Shown in pieces: positions 1-6,101 of a DNA stretch of 7,321 nt. The notes under the pieces are model-generated. The model was not told the origin of the DNA and searched no databases. It saw nothing but the letters and a program-made list of their open reading frames with translations. How positions within the stretch are numbered: position 1 is the first letter of the stretch; each line of letters begins with the position of its first letter. The stretch comes from Brevundimonas sp. UBA7635 (GTDB taxonomy: Bacteria > Pseudomonadota > Alphaproteobacteria > Caulobacterales > Caulobacteraceae): assembly GCA_002483865.1 (NCBI GenBank), contig DLIT01000012.1:1-7321 (forward strand). Reading direction: 5' to 3'. Position numbers and translations under genes: made by a program.

Positions 1-1
1 T

Positions 2-117
2 TGCCACGCGTTATGATCGGTGCCCGAACGTCTTCCTCTCCGCCATAGCCCTCGCCGCTACAGTGCTCTTTTGGCTATGAGTCCTGAGCCTAGGGGGAAC
101 CCCTTAATAGCGTGGCA
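2..117. repeat. Nested inverted repeats at window edge, unassigned (structured RNA or mobile-element end)
   Basis: Seen in the sequence: an outer pair TGCCACGC (2-9) and GCGTGGCA (110-117) encloses an inner pair CATAGCC (44-50) and GGCTATG (73-79), and a small hairpin AGGGG-GAA-CCCCT (92-104). A weaker hairpin CGG-TGC-CCG (18-26), flanked by GTT/AAC, lies in the left part. The layout would fold as a closed multi-branch structure in RNA of either strand. No convincing reading frame covers it: on the minus strand only one frame stays open to the window edge, and it has no start codon. GGCT (73-76) can alternatively pair with AGCC (87-90), which also looks like an insertion-sequence terminus running off the left edge. 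I recognise no named RNA family or IS, so the identity is open. Confidence 0.4.
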
Positions 118-168
118 GTGCGAATATTGTGCCCAAAGAAAGAAGGTAAATTGTAAATTTAAGTTTTT
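118..168. other. AT-rich intergenic stretch downstream of lpxK
   Basis: This stretch is sharply AT-rich compared with the rest of the window. It contains an AT-only inverted repeat TAAATT-GTA-AATTTA (147-161) followed on the plus strand by seven T (164-170), the last two of which overlap the lpxK stop codon. On the minus strand the same hairpin is followed by a pyrimidine-rich run. Either could help end a transcript, but a stem without G-C pairs is weak. No gene is seen here. Confidence 0.4.
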
Positions 169-1179
169 TTACGCACCCATAAGCTGCGTGACGAGACTTT
201 TGAGATCTCTCAGATTGTCAAATTTCACCTGAAGTGGCCAAAAATTGACACTTTGCCGCCATGTTTGAGGAAGTCTCACCCAGTCCTTTTCGGTGGTCAC
301 AATCCCGGCATCGAACACCGCAGCGCGGTCCTTGATGAAGGCAAAGGTCTGTGCGGAAACCTCTGCATGATCCGGCAGCGGTATGAAGTCCTTGAGGTCA
401 CAGCCCGCGGCGATCAGGGACCGTTCCACCTTCCAGGGCTTGGCAATTCCCGCAAAACCGACCTGTGGACCGGCGGGGGGCGGCTCCAGCGCCAATAGTT
501 TGGCGGTAAAAACAGGCTTGGAGCCGAACTCTGCGACCAATTCCGGGTCAGCTTCGTCGACATCTGTGGGCAGCAGCACAATCACGGCATCGGCCCGGGC
601 CATGCCTGCCTTGAACGGCTCGCGCATCGGGCCGGACGGAAAAACCGAGCCATCGCCGAAGGGCCACTCCATATGCCGGGTCTCGCCGTCGACCACGATC
701 AGGCTGAGGGATTTTTTCAGGGCGGGGTTCTGGTGGCCATCATCCAGCACGATGACATCGGCTCCCGCCGCGACCGCGGCCTTGGCACCGGCCACGCGAT
801 CGCGGCTGATAAAGGCCATGCCGTCCTGCGCCAGCATCAGGGGCTCGTCGCCCACATCAGCGGCCGTGTGCACCGTCAGATCAACCTGAACAGGGCCTTC
901 CAGCTTGCCGCCATATCCACGTGACAGGGCGGCGGGGTTGTGACCCATCTCGCGAAGCAGTTTCAGCAGTTCACGGGTGACAGGGGTCTTGCCCGAGCCC
1001 CCGACTGTCAGATTGCCGGCCGAGATGACCGGCACGCCCACGTCCACGCCCTCGGTCTTGGCGATCCGGCGTGCCGTTACAGCGGCCCACAGCCACGAGG
1101 CGGGCTTGAGCGTCGCGCGCGTGATCGGGGCGTGACGATGATCACGGCTGTACCACCAGCGCGGGGTGTTGAGCTTCAT
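169..1179 (-). CDS. lpxK: Tetraacyldisaccharide 4'-kinase (lipid A 4'-kinase)
   Basis: LpxK uses ATP to phosphorylate the 4' position of the tetraacyldisaccharide lipid A precursor, at the cytoplasmic face of the inner membrane. The 336-residue protein has the family signatures: an N-terminal hydrophobic/basic membrane-associating segment (about 22-40), P-loop TVGGSGKTP (58-66), SRGYGG (86-91), GDEP (110-113), LDDGHQN (145-151), PSGPMREP (181-188) and a C-terminal TTEKDW near 300. The residue after DDGxQ is Asn where E. coli has His; to my knowledge this is usual in alphaproteobacteria. I chose the ATG at 1179 because it overlaps the waaA stop as ATGA and begins the conserved region. An in-frame start at 1239 would add 20 Pro/Arg-rich residues that lie inside waaA. 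It is the last gene of the msbA-acyltransferase-waaA-lpxK operon and length is normal. Confidence 0.95.
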   Translation of the reverse strand: MKLNTPRWWYSRDHRHAPITRATLKPASWLWAAVTARRIAKTEGVDVGVPVISAGNLTVGGSGKTPVTRELLKLLREMGHNPAALSRGYGGKLEGPVQVDLTVHTAADVGDEPLMLAQDGMAFISRDRVAGAKAAVAAGADVIVLDDGHQNPALKKSLSLIVVDGETRHMEWPFGDGSVFPSGPMREPFKAGMARADAVIVLLPTDVDEADPELVAEFGSKPVFTAKLLALEPPPAGPQVGFAGIAKPWKVERSLIAAGCDLKDFIPLPDHAEVSAQTFAFIKDRAAVFDAGIVTTEKDWVRLPQTWRQSVNFWPLQVKFDNLRDLKSLVTQLMGA

Positions 1180-2486
1180 CGGGGTTTCCGTGGGGCAGTC
1201 TTGGGGGCGTCGGGGAGGTGGGCCTGCAGGGCCCCCCACAGGCGGTCGAGGCCGGCGGCGGCTTCATTGGCGGCGCGGCGAGCACGGTGACCCATCTCTT
1301 GCGCCTGTTCAGGGCGCTCCAGCAGGGGTCGGACCTCGTCGGGCAGGTGGTCGTGAGACAGGACTGTGGTCAGGCCACCGGCCTGCTTCAAAATGCGGTT
1401 CACCTGTTGCCAGTTGGAGGCGTCGGGGCCGCTGATGGCGGGCTTGGCCAGACGCGCAGGCTCCAGCGGATTGTGACCGCCCACCGTGCCACCGCCCAGT
1501 GCAGGCGCGAACGATCCACCCATCACCACCACATCGGCCAAGCGCATGAACAGGCCTAGCTCGCCCAGGGTGTCGGCCAGGTAGATGTCGGTATGGTCGG
1601 TCACGGCCTCGCCGCGACTGCGCCGGGCAAAGCTGTAGTGGTTCTGGTTCAGCGATTGGGCGATGGCCTCGGCCCGGTCGGGATGACGCGGCACCAAAAT
1701 CAGAAAAAGTCGGTCGGCCAGCTTGTCCAGGGCCTGGACGATGGCGTCCTCCTCGTCCGCATGGGTGCTGGCAGCCACCACGATGGGCCGGTCGCCGATC
1801 AGGGACGACAGGCGTGAGAACTCCATCTTGTCATAAGGCAGGGCCTCACCCGAAAGCTTCAGGTTGACCTGTCCGTCAATGCGAGCCCCCAGGGATTTCA
1901 ACCGGTTGGCGCTGTCCTGGTCCTGCGGCCAGACGTGGGCGAAGCTGGCCATCAGCCGCCGGGCCATGCCGGGAGCTTTCTGCCAGCCCTCGGCCGTGTG
2001 GCGGGTAATGCGGGCGCTGACCAGGGCCAGGGGGATGTCCCGCTCGCGCGCGGCGGTCAGAAGGTTGGGCCACAGTTCGCTCTCGACAAAAATGCCCAGA
2101 TTGGGTCGCCAGTGGTCGAGGAAGCGCGCGACCGCGGCCGGGCCGTCAATCGGGGCGTACTGGTGGATGATCGACGGCGGCAGCCGCTTGGCCAGGATCT
2201 GAGCCGAGGTCAGGGTGCCAGTGGTCACCAGAACCGCGACATCGGGGCGATCCTTCCTGATCCGCTCGGCCAGAGGCAGAATCGACAGGGCTTCGCCCAC
2301 GCTGACGCCATGCAGCCAGACCAGGGGGCCGTGTGGACGACGATAGGAGGCCTGGCCCAGGCGTTCAGTCAGCCGGATCGGGTCCTCCTTGCCCTGGCGG
2401 ACACGAGAGTCCAGCAGGCGCGGGGCCAGGGGCTCCAGCGTCCGGGTCAGGAGGCGATAGGCGGCAAGGGCGGGGCTGAAACTCAC
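1176..2486 (-). CDS. waaA: 3-deoxy-D-manno-octulosonic acid (Kdo) transferase
   Basis: WaaA (KdtA) transfers Kdo from CMP-Kdo to lipid IVA, building the inner core of LPS on the cytoplasmic side of the inner membrane. The 436-residue product (E. coli about 425) shows the GT30 N-domain with RLTERLG (38-44), WLHGVSVGE (57-65, Glu65 being the expected catalytic base), VTTGTLTSA (87-95) and ESELWPNLL (135-143). The C-domain follows, with ASTHADEED, LVPRHPDR, YLADTLGELGLF and the glycine-rich GGGTVGGHNPLEPA nucleotide-sugar region. The start is a GTG two bases after the stop of the acyltransferase gene. The frame stays open for another 178 codons upstream, but that part is Pro/Gly/Arg-rich and lies antiphase inside the acyltransferase gene, so it is not coding. 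A GGAG lies 11 nt before the GTG. How many Kdo residues it adds cannot be read from the sequence. Confidence 0.94.
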   Translation of the reverse strand: MSFSPALAAYRLLTRTLEPLAPRLLDSRVRQGKEDPIRLTERLGQASYRRPHGPLVWLHGVSVGEALSILPLAERIRKDRPDVAVLVTTGTLTSAQILAKRLPPSIIHQYAPIDGPAAVARFLDHWRPNLGIFVESELWPNLLTAARERDIPLALVSARITRHTAEGWQKAPGMARRLMASFAHVWPQDQDSANRLKSLGARIDGQVNLKLSGEALPYDKMEFSRLSSLIGDRPIVVAASTHADEEDAIVQALDKLADRLFLILVPRHPDRAEAIAQSLNQNHYSFARRSRGEAVTDHTDIYLADTLGELGLFMRLADVVVMGGSFAPALGGGTVGGHNPLEPARLAKPAISGPDASNWQQVNRILKQAGGLTTVLSHDHLPDEVRPLLERPEQAQEMGHRARRAANEAAAGLDRLWGALQAHLPDAPKTAPRKPR

Positions 2487-2488
2487 GG

Positions 2489-3181
2489 TCAGACCCGCTC
2501 CAGACCGGTGATCTCGTCGGCACGGGCCTCGACAGCGTTCATGCGCCGGGTCCATTCGGCAACCACGTCGGACACCTCGGCCCCCTCTGGATAGGTGGCG
2601 CGGTCCCAGACAATGGCCCCCTTGCCGAAGGGCAGGGGGATCAGCGCCCGGTCCCACGAGTTCAGGCGGATGGCCGGCTTGCACGACAGGCCCATGAACA
2701 GGACCGGCGCGCCCGAGATGCGGGCCATGACGGGCAGGCCCTCGGCCATGGTACGCGCCGGGCCACGCGGGCCGTCCGGCGTCAGGGCCAGGGCTCCGAC
2801 CTTGAGCTGTTTCAGCCCATCGCGCAGGGCCTGGGTGCCTCCCTTGGCGGCCTGTTTCTTGTCCTTGTTGGCCGCCGAGCCACGCACGGCGGGAATACCC
2901 AGGCGAGCAATGGCCTGGGCCAGGAACTCGCCGTCCGAGGACAGGGAGATCATGGCGCGCGCAGGCTGCGCCCGGTCCTGGGGCCAGGCAGCGATGCCCA
3001 GAGCCAGGCGCGAATGCCACATGGCGATCAGCACCCCGCCGCCCTGGTCCCAGATCTCCTCGGCCAGGGCCTGGTTCTCATGGTCCCAGCGGATGGTGGC
3101 GTAGCAGAAGCGCAGCCATTCCGAGAGCAGGAAGGATACCGTCTTCTGAATCAATGGATTGCGTAGCGGCCTCACCGTCAC
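2489..3181 (-). CDS. DUF374 lysophospholipid acyltransferase-family protein, probable lipid A acyltransferase
   Basis: The 230-residue protein belongs to the DUF374 branch of the glycerolipid/lysophospholipid acyltransferase superfamily. Visible motifs are WHSRL (55-59), with the His expected in catalysis, SDGE (82-85), RGS (100-102) and TPDGPRGP (134-141), which is the most diagnostic. An N-terminal hydrophobic segment (about 12-30) probably sits on the inner membrane. It starts with GTG, overlapping the msbA stop as GTGA, and ends 2 nt before waaA. Position between msbA and waaA implies a job in lipid A or LPS lipid assembly. Epsilonproteobacterial LpxJ, a late lipid A acyltransferase, is as I recall related to this family, so transfer of a secondary acyl chain to Kdo-lipid A is the best guess. 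The acceptor and chain length are unknown, and phospholipid acylation is the alternative. A second GTG six bases further in (at 3175) is also possible as start. Confidence 0.88.
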   Translation of the reverse strand: MTVRPLRNPLIQKTVSFLLSEWLRFCYATIRWDHENQALAEEIWDQGGGVLIAMWHSRLALGIAAWPQDRAQPARAMISLSSDGEFLAQAIARLGIPAVRGSAANKDKKQAAKGGTQALRDGLKQLKVGALALTPDGPRGPARTMAEGLPVMARISGAPVLFMGLSCKPAIRLNSWDRALIPLPFGKGAIVWDRATYPEGAEVSDVVAEWTRRMNAVEARADEITGLERV

Positions 3182-5019
3182 ACCTCGTCCGTGACAACAG
3201 ACAGCGGGCCGTCCAGCGACTGCTGCTGAGCAAGACGGGCATAGAGACCGCCAGCGGCGATCAGGCTGGCATGGGTGCCCTGTTCGACCACCTGGCCTGC
3301 GGCGATGACATAGATGCGGTCGGCGTTGCGCACGGTCGACAGGCGATGGGCGATCATCAGGGTGGCGCGGCCGTGCATCAGCCGCTCCAGAGCCGCCTGG
3401 ACCAGGGTCTCGCTCTCGGTGTCCAACGCGCTGGTGGCCTCGTCGAGCAGCAGGATGGGCGCGTCCTTCAGGAAGGCGCGGGCGATGGCGATGCGCTGGC
3501 GCTGCCCCCCGGACATCCGCATACCCGCTTCACCCACGCGGGTCTGATAGCCGTCAGGCAGGGTCTGGATGAAGTCATGGGCTGCAGCCGCCCGGGCCGC
3601 CTCAATGATCTGGTCTTCGGTCACGCTCTGGCGGCCATAGGCGATGTTGGCGGCGATGGTGTCGTCAAACAGGAAGGGCTCCTGGGTCACCAGGGCAATG
3701 TGATCACGCAGGGAGGCGAGGCTGAGGTCGCGCAGGTCGATGCCGTTGGCCGTGATGCGCCCGCCCGTCACGTCATAAAAGCGCGGCAGCAGGCTGAGGA
3801 TGGTTGACTTGCCACCACCCGACGGGCCGACCAGGGCGATGGTCTCGCCCGGCGCGACCGACAGGCTGACGCCGTTCAGGGTCGGGACTGTGCCTTCGGC
3901 GGTGTTATAGGCGAACTCGACGTCCTCGAAGGCCAGGGTCACAGGGCCCGGCGGCAGAATTCTGGGATCGACCTGCTCGCGGATCTCGGGCTGGATGTCC
4001 AGGGCGTTGAACAGGCGGTGCGAGGCGCTCATGCCCTCGGACAGGACGGTGGTCAGGTTGGTCAACTGGCGCAGGGACTGACCCGCCAGCATCAGCATGG
4101 CGATGAAGGAGGCAAAGGCACCGACCGACATATTGCCCTGGCTGGCGCTCCAGCCCGCATAACCCATGACGGCCGCCACGATGGAATAGGCGATGATGTC
4201 GGACGCCGGACCCGAGAAGGCGCGGCTGTCGGCACCCTTGATGACATGACGCTGGCGGCGGTTGATCACCTCGGCGACATTGGCTTCTTCGGCCGTCTCG
4301 CGGTTTTCCAGCTTGATGACCCGCACGCCGTCCAGGTTCTCCATCAGGGCGCTGGACAGGTTTTCCGTCTCGGTCATGGCTCCCTTGGCGGCCTTGCGCG
4401 ACTTCTTGCCGAACTTGCGCATGACGCCGCTGACGGCCGGCACACCCAGCAGGACGATCAGGGTCAGGGGCAGGTCGACCAGGGCCATGGCAATCAGCAC
4501 GCCGACCAGGACCAGGGCATTCTGGGTGTAGTTGACCACGCCGGTGGTGAAACCCTCGCGCACCAGGTTGGCATCGAACAGCACGGCAGAGACAAAGGTG
4601 CCAGAGTGCTGGTTGCGCAGGCGCGACAGGTCGGCCCGGATCATGCCCGAGAACAGCTGCTTCTGGATGTCGCCAACAATGCCGTGACCCAGTCGGTTTA
4701 CCAGGGCAGCCTGGGCCGCCATGGACAGCGAGCGAAGAATGGCCACCACGATGATGAAGGCTGGAACGATCAGCAGCACATGGCGCGCGTCAAAAGTCAG
4801 GCCCCAGAGCTGGACCGTTCCTTCATGCGGGGTGAACAGCAGGTCGATGGCCGGTTCAAGGAACTTGAGCAGCAGGGCCGTCAGGCCGCCGGACAGGGCC
4901 GCGAAAAGCAGCGAGGAAAAGAAGGCGCGACGATGCTTTGACAAATAGTCACGCCAGATGCGACCCAGTAGGGGGCGGATCGGTTGGCGGTCATCAGTGC
5001 CGGGCGCGGAAACAGTCAT
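3178..5019 (-). CDS. msbA: Lipid A export ABC transporter, fused permease/ATP-binding protein (MsbA type)
   Basis: This 613-residue half-transporter would homodimerise to flip core-lipid A from the inner to the outer leaflet of the inner membrane. The N-terminal half has the hydrophobic helices of an ABC type IV exporter (about 33-56, 80-105, 163-182, 184-200, 272-292 and 296-315). The C-terminal nucleotide-binding domain has Walker A GPSGGGKST (398-406), Q-loop Gln446, signature MSGGQRQR (502-509), Walker B ILLLDE (522-527), D-loop SALD and H-loop His558. MsbA is preferred over a generic multidrug exporter because the gene heads an operon with an acyltransferase, waaA and lpxK. I took the ATG at 5019. 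An in-frame TTG at 5055 would add 12 residues, but it falls in a likely promoter zone. No strong Shine-Dalgarno is visible. The stop overlaps the next gene's GTG. Confidence 0.92.
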   Translation of the reverse strand: MTVSAPGTDDRQPIRPLLGRIWRDYLSKHRRAFFSSLLFAALSGGLTALLLKFLEPAIDLLFTPHEGTVQLWGLTFDARHVLLIVPAFIIVVAILRSLSMAAQAALVNRLGHGIVGDIQKQLFSGMIRADLSRLRNQHSGTFVSAVLFDANLVREGFTTGVVNYTQNALVLVGVLIAMALVDLPLTLIVLLGVPAVSGVMRKFGKKSRKAAKGAMTETENLSSALMENLDGVRVIKLENRETAEEANVAEVINRRQRHVIKGADSRAFSGPASDIIAYSIVAAVMGYAGWSASQGNMSVGAFASFIAMLMLAGQSLRQLTNLTTVLSEGMSASHRLFNALDIQPEIREQVDPRILPPGPVTLAFEDVEFAYNTAEGTVPTLNGVSLSVAPGETIALVGPSGGGKSTILSLLPRFYDVTGGRITANGIDLRDLSLASLRDHIALVTQEPFLFDDTIAANIAYGRQSVTEDQIIEAARAAAAHDFIQTLPDGYQTRVGEAGMRMSGGQRQRIAIARAFLKDAPILLLDEATSALDTESETLVQAALERLMHGRATLMIAHRLSTVRNADRIYVIAAGQVVEQGTHASLIAAGGLYARLAQQQSLDGPLSVVTDEV

Positions 5020-5109
5020 GGAAGCTTCGGTCGAACGGTATGGGCGCCAAGTCAAGCGCTCCAGCTTCAGCTATGGGTAACGGGATGCGATTTCGGCACT
5101 ATCTGCGAA
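5020..5109. promoter_or_regulatory. Divergent intergenic region, msbA and phosphatase promoters
   Basis: These 90 bases separate divergently transcribed msbA (minus) and the phosphatase gene (plus), so promoters for both should be here. On the minus strand TTGACT (5055-5050) matches a -35 hexamer, but a clear -10 at normal spacing is not visible. On the plus strand GCTATGGG (5070-5077) loosely resembles the Caulobacter housekeeping -10 (GCTANAWC). The assignment rests mainly on gene arrangement. Confidence 0.4.
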
Positions 5110-5778
5110 ATGATGTCGTCGTTTGATCTGACAACGCCTTCTGGCCGGTTTAAGGCCTATTGGTCCTATTTCTGGCAGGACCACGCGTTTCTGCGCACGG
5201 CCTTTGCCAATGCCCACTGGATCGGGCCGGACCTGGTCCGGACCAACCAGCCGTCGCCGGGCCAGCTGGCCTACTGGCAGCGGCAGGGCATCCGCACGGT
5301 CATCAATCTGCGCGGGCAGAGAAACGAGGCCTATTATTGGCTGGAGGTCGAGGCCTGCAAACGGCTGGGCCTGACGCTGATCGATGCCCCGCTGGATTCG
5401 CGCGACCCGCCCCAGCCCGAACGAATCCATCGGGCCAAGGCGCTGTTCGAGAGCATCGAGTATCCGGTGCTGATCCACTGCAAGTCGGGGGCGGACCGGG
5501 CCGGGCTGATGGCGGTCTTCTACAGGCACTTCCATCTGGGGGAACCGATTTCGGTGGCGCTGTGTGAGCTGAGCAAGCGCACCTTGCATTGTCGCGAGGG
5601 GCTGACAGGTGTGTTGGATTATACCCTGGAACTCTATGTCCGTGACGTCGAGCCCACGGGCGTCAGCTTCATGGAATGGATCGACAGTCCAGACTATGAC
5701 CCTAAAGCCATCCGCGACGTGTTCCGCAGCACCTGGTGGGGCCGGGTTATGGTGGACCGCATACTGCGGCGCGAGTAG
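5110..5778 (+). CDS. Cysteine-based (dual-specificity/tyrosine-type) phosphatase, CtpA-like
   Basis: The 222-residue protein carries the Cys-based phosphatase signature HCKSGADRAG (123-132): nucleophile Cys124, phosphate-binding Arg130. Asp96 or Asp99 in PLDSRDPP is the likely general acid. The order LVRTNQPSP (42-50), TVINLRG (63-69), PLDSRD and then the P-loop is typical of the DSP/tyrosine phosphatase family in alphaproteobacteria. There is no signal peptide or full membrane helix, but residues 14-32 are rich in Phe/Tyr/Trp and the C-terminus (208-222) is amphipathic and basic; both could bind membrane. The gene diverges from the msbA-waaA-lpxK operon. Caulobacter CtpA is a tyrosine-phosphatase homologue that lacks a signal sequence, associates with the inner membrane and is needed for normal lipid A. 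I infer a CtpA-like role here, not proven. ATG at 5113 is an alternative start; an upstream in-frame ATG at 4984 lies inside msbA. Confidence 0.85.
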   Translation: MMSSFDLTTPSGRFKAYWSYFWQDHAFLRTAFANAHWIGPDLVRTNQPSPGQLAYWQRQGIRTVINLRGQRNEAYYWLEVEACKRLGLTLIDAPLDSRDPPQPERIHRAKALFESIEYPVLIHCKSGADRAGLMAVFYRHFHLGEPISVALCELSKRTLHCREGLTGVLDYTLELYVRDVEPTGVSFMEWIDSPDYDPKAIRDVFRSTWWGRVMVDRILRRE

Positions 5779-5779
5779 C

Positions 5780-5995
5780 TCAGCCCCAGGGGCCACGCGG
5801 CGGATCGGAGGGCGATTTGTCTTTCACTTGAGGCTTTGGCTCCACCCGAGGCCTTAGGGACGACAGCAACTCGGCCAGGGCGCGATCGCCCCTGCGCTGT
5901 CGTTTCAGGACCAGAATCCAGAAGACCAGAACCAGCAGAAGGGACACCAGGCTGATGATCTGCTGCCCATCGAGGGTCGTGCCAAACAAGGTCAT
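5780..5995 (-). CDS. Small single-pass membrane protein, hypothetical
   Basis: I do not recognise this 71-residue protein. It has a short polar N-terminus (1-11), one strongly hydrophobic helix (about 12-30), then a basic cluster KRQRR (31-35), which predicts the C-terminus in the cytoplasm. A charged helix (36-48) and a Pro/Lys/Ser-rich tail ending in PPRGPWG follow. A strong Shine-Dalgarno AAGGAGG (6008-6002) sits 6 nt before the ATG at 5995. This decides against the longer in-frame start at 6064, which would run through the terminator hairpin. Its stop is 1 nt from the stop of the convergent phosphatase gene, so the two transcripts probably overlap at their 3' ends. Expression could come from its own promoter in 6009-6038 or from read-through of the upstream group. 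The good ribosome site makes it a likely real gene despite its size. Confidence 0.7.
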   Translation of the reverse strand: MTLFGTTLDGQQIISLVSLLLVLVFWILVLKRQRRGDRALAELLSSLRPRVEPKPQVKDKSPSDPPRGPWG

Positions 5996-6001
5996 CGCGG
6001 G

Positions 6002-6008
6002 CCTCCTT
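6002..6008 (-). promoter_or_regulatory. Shine-Dalgarno site of the small membrane protein
   Basis: AAGGAGG on the minus strand with a 6-nt spacer to the ATG at 5995. It is the strongest ribosome binding site in the window and fixes the start of the 71-residue protein. Confidence 0.75.
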
Positions 6009-6038
6009 GTGATGCGTGTAGTCCGTATCAGATAGGCA

Positions 6039-6075
6039 AACAGGCGGTTGGCACCAGAGGGCACAACCGCCTGTT
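6039..6075 (-). terminator. Hairpin terminator after the DUF4170 gene
   Basis: A perfect 12-bp inverted repeat pairs AACAGGCGGTTG (6039-6050) with CAACCGCCTGTT (6064-6075) around a 13-base loop. It lies 26 bases past the stop of the DUF4170 gene. On the minus strand only a short T stretch follows (stem ends GTT then TGCC), so as an intrinsic terminator it is imperfect. It most likely ends or attenuates the PmbA-CysQ-DUF4170 transcript and separates it from the small membrane protein gene. Confidence 0.6.
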
Positions 6076-6101
6076 AAAAGGCCTGGCTGTTTCGACGCGG
6101 G

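Noticed and set aside
73..90. Resemblance of the GGCTATGAGTCCTGAGCC stretch to a hammerhead ribozyme core
   Set aside because: The required CTGATGA and GAAA core elements are absent; it is only a short GGCT/AGCC hairpin.
20..232. 70-codon plus-strand frame at the left edge
   Set aside because: It starts at GTG just after an in-frame stop, crosses the inverted-repeat block and the AT-rich stretch, and runs antisense into the end of lpxK. There is no family resemblance.
1180..1239. N-terminal extension of LpxK by 20 residues
   Set aside because: It overlaps waaA coding sequence and is Pro/Arg-rich. The ATG at 1179 forms an ATGA overlap with the waaA stop and starts the conserved protein.
1935..2594. 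219-codon plus-strand open frame, with other plus-strand frames across 253-3807
   Set aside because: These are antisense to waaA, lpxK, the acyltransferase and msbA. Their composition is typical of shadow frames and they lack motifs and ribosome sites.
2487..3020. Open reading frame extending waaA upstream by 178 codons on the minus strand
   Set aside because: The extension is Pro/Gly/Arg/His-rich low-complexity translation lying out of frame inside the DUF374 acyltransferase, which has clear family motifs. WaaA homology begins at the GTG at 2486.
4018..4941. 307-codon plus-strand open frame
   Set aside because: It is antisense to msbA and rich in Gln, His, Gly and Asp, as expected of the complement of a GC-rich gene. 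No domain is recognisable.
5071..5796. 241-codon minus-strand open frame
   Set aside because: It mirrors the phosphatase gene, which has an intact HCX5R active site; the mirror product has no recognisable motif.
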